This document shows, one piece after another, positions 33,301-43,709 of a DNA stretch of 64,000 nt. The notes below the pieces were generated by a model, which was not told the origin of the DNA, did no database searches, and worked only from the letters and a program-made list of their open reading frames with translations. Made by a program: the position numbers and the translations under genes. This DNA is from Spongilla lacustris (lineage: Eukaryota; Porifera; Demospongiae; Spongillida; Spongillidae): assembly GCA_949361645.1 (NCBI GenBank), contig OX442431.1:6663160-6727159 (forward strand). Reading direction: 5' to 3'. How positions within the stretch are numbered: position 1 is the first letter of the stretch; the number at the start of each line of letters is the position of its first letter.

Positions 33301-35395
33301 CCTTCTCCAAGGTCTTATGAATATTTAGATGTCCTGATTTGTTGTGGAGTTCTTCTAGGACCATTTGTCTCAGAGCAGCAGGAACCACTTATAAGTGTGC
33401 AAGGTGGAAAAAACTCAAGAGTCTATACAGCAATCTATATATGCTGAAGGACTTTAGAAATGTTTTCATGCGTGCCAGGGTTACGTGAAACTGAGCTGAG
33501 CCAGTCCATTGTAGGATTCCACACACACACAATGAAAGCATCAGTGCAAGAAACAGTGCAAGCAATGGAGGACATGGTTGTATACCCACAGAATTAATAA
33601 TCAACCTTAACTGCCATGTATATGTACACACTTGATGAGATTGCTGGAGCATTGGAACGTGCACATTCAGATGCATGGAACCTGAATAGGGAAGCCATTT
33701 CAATAAACCTTCTCTGAATGACATTCTGCTGAACAATACCAAGGTCTTCTGTTATATGTCAAGGATGCCTTCTTGTATGTCAAGCCTAGTCTTCTTACCA
33801 CTTTTGGGGAACCACCTCCTATACTGATGGCTGTTGTATTCTGTATTCCCTAATTATAAGTGAATAGTTAATATGCCCAACTGGCCAGAAACCATGTACC
33901 AGTGAAGCACTTGCTAGTCAGTTAGTAAACAGGCACACACTCGAGCGTAAATGTGTGTCCGACATAGTAGCTAGCCCCACCAGGTCCCATCTTTATGTTA
34001 TCACTGACATGGCACTCTTAGACACACTCAGAAGTTAAATATCAATGATATAAGAATTTGGTTAAAATAAAATCAGTGATGTATAGGATATGTAGACAGT
34101 AACTTTATTGAGTAAAAAGTATGGAAACAAGGAATTAAGGAAAATTATGCATTCATTAATTGATAAATACTACTACTTTCTGTGCTAAGTGAGGTATGTA
34201 ATACTTATAATTTAATGAATGCCTAACTTCCGTAGTTCCGTTTTTCCTTAATTGCTGTCTACAAATCCTACATCGCCAATTTAATTTTTGTAAAGGATAA
34301 AAATTGTGGAAAATTCATTACTTTTTCCTGGTGACTTATTCTGTTTCATACTACTGACTTGTATAGCTATGTTGTAGATGGTTTAAAGTGGGCAATACAG
34401 CATCATGATAGTCGTACTGAAGCAGTGAAGAAGTCGATAATCAAGTAATATTGGTGAATTCTAGACGAGCTTTAATTTATGTTTTACTTTGGTTGCTTTC
34501 CAGCTTATCTTGTAGCGGGCCAAGGTCAGAAATAGTTAATGGTCTGGTAAAGCAAGCGACGGATAAGGTAACAACTGCTGGAAATACACATTACAATGTT
34601 TATGTGCATTGAAATGGTCTGGACTTTAACATAAAAAGAATATATATGTTGTATCATCTGCGGGACACGTTGATGAGGTTGACAGCCCAAATCCAGACGC
34701 ATGTAGTGACTCTCCTGCAAGTGCACCTACAAGGTGAATATGCTACATGCACTAGTACTTGCACATGTGCCAGTATTGAAATCTTGTACCTCTCCATCTA
34801 CAGCATAACTGTGATGGCTAGTGATGAGGATGACAATTTATTTTATCTTAGCAAGCTTGGTAAATGTGCCCACATTGTTGCGCCGGTAATGCATTGTGCA
34901 TATAAGTATTACTTTATCACATTTATATGTACATGCCTCTCTTTCTTTCTCAATTTGTATGTTGGCACAGGGAGTTAATATTCTCTCTACCTCAAATTCT
35001 GGTGGAACTGCAAAAGAAACAGGTACACCACACAGCCTTAATTGTAAGGTCATAGACACTCCCACCTCTGCAGGCAATTCTTTGGCTGTTGCTCATGTGG
35101 TATGCACAATGAATGTTTGGTGTGTAATACAAACTTAAATGCTTTATGCTTGTACTTAAAAGAGTGGTATCATAGCCAAGCACATTTCCTCCCTGTCTGT
35201 TTTGCCAACACCCGTCCAACTCAGAGACGAACTGGTGTTCAAGTAGGTCAACCCACGCATGGATTTAAGTGACATGAACTTAATGCATGGCTTTATCATC
35301 GCAGTGCAACCAAGGATGTGGTAAAATCTCTGTCAAACCTGCTGTGGGGTAAAAGAAACAATGCGCTGGTGTATTATCCTTGCCCGCTTAAGTGA
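30386..35395 (+). CDS. Secreted proteinase K-like subtilase (S8A) with I9 propeptide, 17 exons
   Basis: Exons: 30386-30458, 30509-30592, 30654-30840, 30891-30990, 31054-31115, 31281-31322, 31398-31443, 31564-31636, 31694-31778, 34367-34444, 34504-34567, 34639-34733, 34804-34885, 34971-35022, 35074-35099, 35163-35242, 35305-35395. Phases agree throughout (1,320 nt, 439 residues). A signal peptide (MHVVLLAAVLSLATGSGFA) is followed by an I9 inhibitor domain (EGEYIVRLKDHL to EVKYIKRN). The linker AEWGL resembles the APWGL start of mature proteinase K. The triad is present: Asp in VVVYVLDSGID, His in YGHGTAVAG, Ser in GNSLAVAHVSG. The oxyanion-hole Asn is replaced by His (VVSSAGHVDEVD for VVAAGN), and the Ser motif is unusual (GNSLAVAH for GTSMATPH). 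Exon 5-6 splicing uses an 'acag' acceptor; a GC donor is an alternative. Likely a secreted protein processed in trans or an inactive homologue. Confidence 0.9.
32380..33850 (-). mobile_element. Ty3/gypsy integrase remnant inside subtilase intron 9
   Basis: On the minus strand from about 33,380 downward: ALRQMVLEELHNKSGHLN, KECFFWQGC with CERCQKQ (the HHCC zinc-binding region), CYGMPHYLHSDQGAN (second catalytic Asp), then VEHFNQTLDTMLSKIVADHQ (catalytic Glu region) and IGRSPTLSVD. These are gypsy integrase blocks in the correct order, with frameshifts and stops. The 2.6-kb intron owes most of its size to this insertion; the other introns of the gene are 50-240 bp. About 31,900-32,380 is probably the decayed 3' part. 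Confidence 0.8.
34077..34275. mobile_element. MITE copy 1, TIR GATGTAGGATTTGTAGACAG
   Basis: The left end 'gatgtataggatatgtagac' pairs with the right end 'gtctacaaatcctacatc'. It is about 200 bp, non-coding, inside subtilase intron 9. A sister element at 40,493-40,703 shares the ends and the internal 'ggaaacaaggaatta' word. Confidence 0.8.
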
Positions 35396-38117
35396 TAGTC
35401 CTTTATTACGTAATGTTTAATTTATCTGTTTTGTATGTTAGGGCTAATAACTAGCATTCATTAGCCATTCATCAGCTAAACTATCTCAGTTTTTGAACTT
35501 TTAAATTGTACTTCACGTGTGATTATGTATGATGATGAACATCCTTTTGTTACCGAACACTTCGTACTGGTGTTTTATAGAGTATGCGATCCGGGGTAAT
35601 TTTTGGTACAGGCCGGGGGACCGTATTCCATAATTATAAGCGAATAGGTAATCCCCGGAACCATATACAGTCCCACGGACCGAGTTCCATGGTTGTGAAA
35701 AAACAATTAATTCCCTAGGGAATATGGTCCACCCCTTGGACGTGCCGGCTGGTACGTATACATTTTGCTTCTGCAATATTTTCTTCGGTCAGGGATGCTT
35801 AATGCTTATACATGTATACTAAATCATACATGTAATACGTACGCTGAATGAAATACGCCTAGCTTATTTTGCATTGGTTGGTGTACCGGCTTTATTATTT
35901 AATACCGTTTATAGGAGATCATAATATCAAATCGTGTGCACACATAGAAATATAGTAATAGAGATTGAAGGAATTAAAAATACGGTTTCTTGCCGTCTTG
36001 CCCTGTATATATGTATGAGCATGCCAGTTTTCAAATCCCAAGCACAGCATGCTGGTATTTTTAATAAGTCGGAGAACAATTATGTTAAACTATTTTTTTT
36101 TTTCGGGGTTGTTACAAGACTTGCAGTTACTATATATTTAACAAACATCCTTTCAGTCCTGCGAGGCTTTTTTGACATATTTGTTGGGACATTTTTCCAT
36201 TTCTCATACACCTGTAGAAAGCTTATCTCCGACATAAGATACATTATTCACATGAACCTCAGACAGTGCTTGTTAAGGAATGAACTCATTCATTTCTTGC
36301 AAACACTTTACCGAATGAGCTCGCTGAATAGTAAAGACATCATCTCAGCATATAATTCAAGTAACTATATAGTACGATGGAATTTCATATACCGTCGAAT
36401 AACTCTAAATTATTAACGTTTAGTGGTGGTCAATTTAAACCCCAGTATTTGGTGGCCTTTAGGCTCGTCACAAAAATATACATGCAATAAACCAGCTCTC
36501 ATCAAATATCCAATCTATTGTGAACAAGTGCAATGAGTTGAGAAGGAGTACGCAACACATAAGCTAATTAAATGTTCACTGAGTTATAGGTCTAATGAAT
36601 ACCATGTAGTACATCTATTCAAATTTCTGTAACACTATATAAACTGTTACAATCCATCCCTCAGGTCATATACGAAGTGTGTACATTTTTGATGGGGGAG
36701 AACTAATGCAAATAGTAGCAGTCAGCAATTGACAAGTTGTGCATGTGAGGTAAATATGCAGGTTAGCTGAACTGTTAACTAAATCTAATTGTGCGAATAG
36801 TGGAGATATGCTTGGTTAGGAGCTCATGTTGCTGGACACTTTTTTGGTATCAGTAAGAACTGTAGTGGCCATTGCTACACTTTTCTATGGATCATTATGC
36901 ATTTACCTTAAAACAATTGCCATGCTACCACAGCTAAAGTAACTACATTAATGTAACATTGATAATTCCTTTGTAAATGACTGGGAACAAAAACTATGCC
37001 ATATTTAAAGGCAAATGCACTGAATACAGGTTTCAAGTAGTCCCTCAGTTGGACGCCCTTCACCATTGTGTTTATTATGGGACCTTGTCCAGCTTTTACA
37101 TTTCTGTGTTTATACTTGCAATTGTGTACATAATTATAAGTATTCATGAATTGAGAAAACAGGCAGGACTCTGCCTTGGTTGAGAATTATTATCAAGTTG
37201 CTAATGGCTGTGTGTTAAGGCTCAGCTACTGGCACTACTACTGCCTCAGAGAGCTTGATATGTACCTGCTAATCCTCATGCATCGCCCATGAACAATTGC
37301 AACTATACATGCTATATGTGTGTGTTCCAGAACTACCGTGTATTGAATACTTTTTTGAAGATACTTGTATAGCTTTTTTGTCCGCTACTGAAAAGATAAA
37401 TATTTTCATCACGAAAGCGGTTGAAACTAAATACAATCTCCTGGCTTGATAAATGTAGATACAATATAAATAAAAACTAATAATCATTGTTGATAATGCC
37501 AGATGTGAATGCCATTATAATGGTTTCAGACGCTTATGTACGGTTTAGTATATGGCTGCTGAATACCACCTCTCATTGCCCCTTGCAGCACTCAAAAAGA
37601 ATGTATAACCCATTGCATTTCAGCACATGCTTGGTGGTCATTTTGATAACTCTCCAAAGCCTGCTTTTGATCCTGAGATATACTGGATTGTCACGAAAAA
37701 TTCTATCAGTCTGCAAAATATTATCCTAGGATAAATTTTGGCATGGAGCATGTTCAAGATCCCAAAACGGATTTTACCATAGAGAAATTGTGTAGTATGA
37801 AGTGCCGCAAATAGGAGCCTTATAATTAATCGTTCGGAAGTTATAGCAATTCAAACGTAATGGATATTATTATTATTTTTATATAATATCTTTTTCTCGG
37901 AAACGTTCCCATATGGTACAAAAGGTATATGTAATGTCATGCAGGCAATGTTCTACAAATATCATTCATCCTGTAAATTAATATAGCTTCACACCAAACT
38001 GATACGCATACGCCAAACCACTTAGCTCGCGGGTGGCATGCTGAGAGGAAGGGAGAGACTGAAAATGAGCATAAAAAATAAAAAATAAAATGAACAACGG
38101 CGGACTTACCGGCGCAC
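35396..38117. other. No gene recognised
   Basis: AT-rich intergenic DNA. A 160-codon plus-strand frame at 35,934-36,416 has biased hydrophobic composition, uses a T run (FFFFG), and matches nothing known. Sequence at 35,580-35,740 has repeated 'ccata/ggaata' words suggestive of a decayed element. Confidence 0.45.
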
Positions 38118-38781
38118 TCAGCCGTAGTAGTAATAATTATACAATAATATTTCGGGCCGATAGAAAGCACCCACCACTGAACCGATGATGGCGGTGGCCC
38201 AGGCCGATGTCCAAATGATGTTGCAGAAGGACAGCACAACAGCTGCCACGGCGTACTTTTGCGCGCTCGGGTAGTTGTAAGCTACCTTCTTGTTTCGAGC
38301 CTGCATAAGATGATAAGTACATCAGTAACAGAAGTACTAGTGTCGTAGGGTACAGTACACAGGGGTATATAAAGCGAAACAGGCCTGTACTTACTTTTAT
38401 CACCATGACCAACGCAAACGTTCCAAAGATCAGCGAAGTCATGTTGAGAACGCTGCACGCAATGGTAGTTACCAGGACCAGAACTAAGAAGTCGGCTGGT
38501 CCGTCGTAGTTCGGGTTCTGCAAGCCCAGTACGGGAGGCATAAAGACTGGTGGGGCCTGCTGGACCTGTTTGAACGAGTATACAGTTATCTGCCGAATCG
38601 TCCTATAGCTAGTATAATATCTTACCGTAATGACCGTACTTGGCTGTTGAGCGTTTTGTCGGAAGGGAGGAACGGAGGTTTGGTTCGTGGCGGCATCATA
38701 ACCTGGAGGCTCGCTACCATTAGGCCAAAGATGATATCTATCGTTAGACAGAGGACGGTCGGCGTTACCAATACTGGCCAT
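38118..38781 (-). CDS. CD225/dispanin-like two-pass membrane protein, 3 exons
   Basis: Minus-strand exons are 38,626-38,781, 38,395-38,565 and 38,118-38,300 (all phase 0), giving 169 residues. The N-terminal about 70 residues are polar and Pro/Gln/Asn-rich (SEPPGYDAATNQTSVPPF). The core is a CD225-type arrangement: a hydrophobic segment (ADFLVLVLVTTIACSVLNMT to LVMVIK), a short basic loop ARNKKVAYNYPSAQKYAVA, then a second hydrophobic segment (VVLSFCNIIWTSAWATAIIG). The tail ends NYYYYG. Length and topology fit dispanins (the family of IFITM and proline-rich TM proteins), where the loop commonly has a K-A-x-x-x-G-x-x-x-A-x-x-x-S pattern; here only YPSAQKYA resembles it. Assignment is by topology and loop rather than a strict signature, so another small tetraspan-like family is possible. 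Confidence 0.65.
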
Positions 38782-39131
38782 TCTGCGAATCTATTAAAGA
38801 GAAATTAAAAAACCAGCGCAGCATGCAATTTATTAATAGGCTGCGTGCCTCAATCCAACTTAAAGTGCGGGGGGGGGGAGGGGGGGGCCCGGCCGCCGCG
38901 CAGGGAGCGTTACATGGTCATTAGACACAATCGCCTGGGAAACATATTTGCGGAGTTCTGTCGATCTCGAGTTGCATCGTACGCAAAAAGATGTTGTGGT
39001 GTATGGTATGAGATGAGAATAATGTTTTGCTGTATGGCTGCTCCTGTTTGTCCGCGATCAATGACGAAAAAAGTCTCTTGATAACCACAGTTGAAGTAGG
39101 TCCCAATTGCAATTCATGCCCTTTTTTTTTT

Positions 39132-39562
39132 CTAGTGAAGTTCAGCACGGCGGTAGCACTGTGGCATAATGGGACATTGCTTAAAGTAGCACAAAAAGGA
39201 TTGAAAACCCTAACATCAAAGTAAGTCTTTTGTCTATTATGCCCCCAAAATTCTCAGCAACGATGTCAAGACAAGCATCATCAGATGAGATAGATGTTTT
39301 GTGTTTTACATGTAGACGTTCGTCTGAAAGCTTCTGTATATACATGTATAGTGCTCACTTCAGTCAGAAGGGTGGCAGTGATATCACAAAGTTCATTGTG
39401 ACGGATGGAGGAATATCCACCACAGGAGCAGCTTATAAGGCGTGTTCCACTGTGAATGGTCTGCTGCAGATGCACACTAAAGGGAGTGAACTGAGAAGGT
39501 TGCCAGCCAAAACGCAGGCAAATGGCATCTCGAAAATCTCCCTTGTGGAAAGCTATTGTTGA
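39132..39562 (+). CDS. Unidentified two-exon ORF, divergent from the CD225-like gene
   Basis: Two open blocks join in phase. One ends near 39,221 before 'gtaagtc' and reads STAVALWHNGTLLKVAQKGL. The other begins after 'gtgctcacttcag' at about 39,366 and reads KGGSDITKFIVTDGGISTTG then AAYKACSTVNGLLQMHTKG to a stop at 39,560-39,562 (VESYC end). A T run and 'tctag' precede the first block, so a further upstream exon with the start codon is likely but not found. No family was recognised. It lies about 350 bp from the oppositely oriented CD225-like start, allowing a shared promoter. Confidence 0.4.
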
Positions 39563-39621
39563 ATATTAATTAAAAATTATTATAATGATCAGATAGGTAT
39601 ATTATATACATGTACATGTAG

Positions 39622-39812
39622 GATTTCTATAAAGTATGGAAGCAGAGGATTACAGCCATTATAAATTTACATACCTATTTTTACCATATAATAAACCCAT
39701 TTGGCATAAATGTTGGTAGGTAACTGATATACATCATACAAACTCATAATGGCGTAATTCCTGGAATCCCTTGTTTCCTAGTTACTTTTTTCACAATACA
39801 TAGAAATCCTAT
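39622..39812. mobile_element. MITE with AGGATTTCTAT ends
   Basis: Left 'aggatttctataaagtatgg' and right 'aatacatagaaatcct' form inverted repeats; about 190 bp, non-coding, AT-rich. The inner words 'gtaattcctggaatcccttg' loosely recall the 34,077/40,493 MITE family. Confidence 0.65.
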
Positions 39813-39948
39813 ACATCCCTATTTGTGAAGTTGCAAGTACAAAACTCGTGAGTCGTGTACACATGCATGAATTTTATAATGTTAGCAGCCGAAATTCAGA
39901 AACATGGTGCTAACGACTGTAAATTGACATGGAAATGCAAGGCGGGCT

Positions 39949-40016
39949 TAGTCTCGTACCTCGCAGGTACTGATACACCGCTACGCAGCTGCAAGTGTGG
40001 TTCTGGGTACGAGACT
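39949..40016. repeat. Short inverted repeat TAGTCTCGTACC...GGTACGAGACTA
   Basis: Two 13-bp arms around about 45 bp. A related arm pair (AGTCTCGTCCCCA...TGGGGACGAGACT) sits inside the hAT element at about 43,219-43,285, so this is probably a tiny MITE family. Confidence 0.6.
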
Positions 40017-40067
40017 AAGGTGGGCTCAGCCGCTGAAGGACAAGACCGTTCGGCTTCTAGATCTGCA

Positions 40068-40136
40068 CTAGTCTGGGGACCCGGCTGATGGTTGTAATAG
40101 TACATGTACAACCATCAGTCGGGTATACCCAGACTA
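40068..40136. repeat. Hairpin, about 30-bp arms
   Basis: 'ctgatggttgta' and 'tacaaccatcag' pair, extended outward by TAGTCTGGG...CCCAGACTA with a small internal mismatch. Loop of a few bases only. It lies 50 bp after the previous inverted repeat. Confidence 0.7.
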
Positions 40137-40492
40137 CATCTGCATGCATCCCAAATGCTGTGCATGCTCAGGCCCTTGTATGAGAGTAATTATAAGAGGT
40201 TAGCTTTAATTACTTTTACTGCGCGATTGTTTTAAATACCCCCGGTAATTTGTATTTTCAACTCCGAAGGGTCTGTGAACCTACGATTGGGGCTGGGACA
40301 AGACTTCCCGATCGCATACTGTGCAGAAAAGTGCATGCAATATAAATACAAGTGACCTACCGCCTACCGGTATATCGATACATGTAGTCCGATATGCAAT
40401 TGACGTCACGCGTGTTACATCATGTGTTTTTTTTTTTTTTTTGCCATTGGGGACAAGAAGATCAACAAGGTACAAAATTAATAAAAATAAAA

Positions 40493-40703
40493 GTGATGTA
40501 GGATTTGTAGCCGGACAGCAATTGAGTCAGTAAAAAAGTAAGGAAACAAGGAATTACCGTGGATATTAAGCAATCATGAATTTATAAATATTATATACCT
40601 AGTACCATAGATATTACTTTAATATCTATGCTAGTGCCTACATTTAGCACAGAGTAGACTGATTTGCTAGGTATGTATGTTGTCTACAAATCCTACATCA
40701 CCA
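40493..40703. mobile_element. MITE copy 2, TIR GATGTAGGATTTGTAG
   Basis: The left end 'gatgtaggatttgtag' pairs with the right end 'ctacaaatcctacatc'. Same family as 34,077-34,275 in the subtilase intron, sharing 'aaggaaacaaggaatta' near the left end. Non-coding. Confidence 0.85.
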
Positions 40704-40746
40704 ATTGTTAAATTGTTATATCTTGTTAAATACTCCCCTTGAGCTA

Positions 40747-42004
40747 CAGTGGTGTTCACCGAAAGAGGGGAAAATGCAATAATGCACATTTTTGATTTTA
40801 TCTCATGAATGGTATATAAGTATATCATGCCAATTACATTTTTAGATTCAGCATCTACTTCTGAACAGAGTACATTTGCTTTAATTCAATTATAACTTGT
40901 AAACCAAACAATGCACCATAGTAAACAACTGCTGGTCAGGTTGGATGTTCAAGGCTGTAACTCCTCTATACTTTGTAGTTAAGCTACCAATTTTTTTTTT
41001 GTATTTACCCAATACAGGTGAGTACCTATAGTGTTGTGTTGAGCTCTTAAGTCTCACTCGCTGTGGAGATCGGTAGGAAAGTATCGCTTTTCAGAGGGAG
41101 GCGTGGTCTTCGTATGAATTCGGGCAAAATAGTTTGACTTAAGGATTAAAATTAACTTTTTCTGAATGAGAGGTCTCTGGGGTATCCATATAATTTATAA
41201 TAATTTTTTGGCAGCTTGCTATTGGCATTAAATAATCCATGAAATGTTAAAAATCTTAACATTGAAAGCCATTTTTCACCCGTTTTTAGGATTTCTCCGT
41301 ATATGGTAGTAAACGTGTAGCACATAATCATGATATTTGCGTTTGTACTTATTCTATCAAGTATTCTACACGTAGAAATGCTTTTAAAAGTTACGTACAG
41401 TGCTTACAAACGCAAATACTATGATTCTTTGCTACATTTTTACAATGATATACGGAGAAATCCTAAAAACGGTTGAAAAATGGCTTTCAATGTTAAAATT
41501 TTTAGCATTTTATGGATTGTTTAATGCCGATAGCAAGCTGCCTTAAAATATTATAAATTATATGGATACCCCAGAGACCTCTCATTTAGAAAAAGTCAAT
41601 TTTAATCCTTAAGTCAAACTAATTTGTCCGAATTCATACGAAGACCACGCCTCCCTCTGAAAAGCGATACTTTCCTACCGATCTCCACAGCGAGTGAGAC
41701 TTAAGAGCTCAACACAACACTATAGGTACTCACCTGTATTGGGTACATACAAAAAAAATTTGGTAGCTTAACTACAAAGTATAGAGGAGTTATAGCCTTG
41801 AACATCCAACCTGACCAGCAGTTGTTTACTATGGTGCATTGTTTTGTTTACAAGTTATAATTGAATTAAAGCAAATGTACTCTGTTCAGAAGTAGATGCT
41901 GAATCTAAAAATGTAATTGGCATGATATACGTGTATACCATTCATGAGATAAAATCAAAAATGTGCATTATTGCATTTTTCCCCTCTTTCGGTGAACACC
42001 ACTG
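40747..42004. mobile_element. Foldback element: 1.26-kb near-perfect palindrome with TA target duplication
   Basis: Starts CAGTGGTGTTCACCGAAAGA and ends with its exact complement. The two arms (about 40,747-41,350 and 41,400-42,004) remain complementary over about 600 bp with few mismatches, around a spacer of about 50 bp. A TA dinucleotide flanks each end (40,745-40,746 and 42,005-42,006), as for Tc1/mariner-type insertion. No transposase frame is visible. The transcript could fold into a long hairpin. Confidence 0.92.
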
Positions 42005-42169
42005 TATACGCTAGGAGATGACTTATTTTAAAAAGCTCGCATTTAGCAACTAATGACAGCAGACTTAGCAGAGCCTTCGAATAATAGTGCCATTGACGGT
42101 AGCTATATATAGCTGCTTTTATCGTTTAATTCCAAATTGAAAAGCGGCTGGTGTTTTCTCCCTAGGAAC

Positions 42170-42265
42170 ATTCTCTTGCTGGTTTGGAGGGACACGCCCA
42201 CCATATCCCCCTCCCCCCCCCCCCCCCCCCCCCCCCAACATAAAATCCTGTATCCGCCCATGCAT
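42170..42265. mobile_element. Poly-C/'GTATCCGCCC' repeat fragment
   Basis: A C run of about 28 nt (42,207-42,235) is followed by 'aaaatcctgtatccgccca', like 21,718-21,755. Probably one end of a decayed non-autonomous element. Confidence 0.45.
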
Positions 42266-42859
42266 AGGGCCTACTCGGTACATATACTATCCACCTGACA
42301 AAATCATCTGCCCAATATGCCATCAAGCGCGCGAACTTTGAATTTGAATCGTGTGAACTTTGTATAATAAAATAGCACATATGCTCGACTGGGAACGACA
42401 CCAGTTTAAAGATTACTCGTGACATCCTGGCCACCTCCAAGCCACGTGTTTTTTTGTGGTGTCTAGCATTACTCAACAAGCTAAGTGCTATACAGAGTCT
42501 TTACGAAAGAATGCAACACTTTTGAATGAACATAATTTTTAAATAGGATTATCAATCTAAATCAATTTATGAATACACAATAACCATGGTTAGGCAAATA
42601 CCAAATGCATTATTAAAATTCAATTATCTTTTACAGTTCAAAAGATAAAATCAAATACCTTGCAACTTACTATCTATGATTTGACATAGAAGTGTACGAC
42701 AACTTTTAAATAATTTCAAGATTTATAATCTAAAGAATAGCTGTGAAAAAAAAGTATCCTTAATTGGCGTTTTACTAGTTTAATATTCAAAACAATAAAT
42801 CAAACTTGAAAATGCTAAAGGGCGACTACAATTGTAATTAACTAGTAACTACATGCTAA

Positions 42860-43701
42860 CAGTGATGCCGCGGCCAGCACGGACCGTCCGTGACCGTATT
42901 CATTTGACGGTTTTTGACGGCCGACCGTGACCGTGACCGGGAAGCTTACCAATCACGTGATTAAACCGTGAAAAATAATTGGCCGTCAATTTTATTTGCT
43001 GGCCGTCCGTGGCCGTCAGAACTTTTGACGGTCCATTAAGTCTGTTACACGTCACCAGCGTCACGTGCAGTGGACTTTTTTCCCCTGCGTGGCAACTGGC
43101 ATATGTCATCTTTCCAAGAACCTTTGAGGATAAGCCACCTGATAGCGCGGTGTAGCCTGCAGCACACCCGACTGTCACCAACACGTGGCTATGGAACCAT
43201 TCCTCCTCGCCATGACATAGTCTCGTCCCCAGCCTGATATGTAATCCATCCGCTGCTGCCGAATGTGGGTCTGGGGACGAGACTTGCCATGATTATGCTC
43301 TGTTTGCGTTATCGCGTGGATTCCACGTGCGAGCGAGTTTTCTCCCAGTTGAAACTCATTGTGAAGATGGAGGATGGATCCAGCCAGGATTGAATCTGTT
43401 CTCTTTCTCAGATGCAATAAAGCCTTTAGTTAATTGGATCTGTTCTTTCACACTTGTTCTGCTATGCCCATGCATATCGTTCATGAACCATTTCTATTGA
43501 TACGTGCATGCCAAACTTCTATACCATAAATAATGACCGTCCGTGACCGTATTAGTAAAATTTTGACGGCTGACGGCCAGCCGTGTACGTGACCGTTTTG
43601 CAATCATACGGTCCATCTTTGACCGTGAACGTGACCGTTTACATCCATACGGCCAGCCGTGAACGTGACCGGATTGTTAAAAGCTGGCCGCGGCATCACT
43701 G
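42860..43701 (+). mobile_element. hAT element, 842 bp, perfect 8-bp target-site duplication
   Basis: Ends CAGTGATGCCGCGGCCAG and CTGGCCGCGGCATCACTG are inverted repeats. The flanks CATGCTAA at 42,852-42,859 and 43,702-43,709 are identical, the 8-bp duplication typical of hAT. Both subterminal regions carry many copies of the word ACGGTC/GACCGT (for example 42,880-42,950 and 43,535-43,675), likely transposase-binding repeats. At about 43,315-43,390 a plus frame reads STCERVFSQLKLIVKMED, like the hAT C-terminal dimerisation segment. The remaining transposase is missing, so this is an internally deleted, non-autonomous copy. The clean TSD suggests recent insertion. Confidence 0.92.
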
Positions 43702-43709
43702 CATGCTAA

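Noticed and set aside
35934..36416. 160-codon plus-strand frame as a membrane protein gene
   Set aside because: AT-rich composition, a homopolymer-derived Phe run, no recognisable family and no splice or promoter support.
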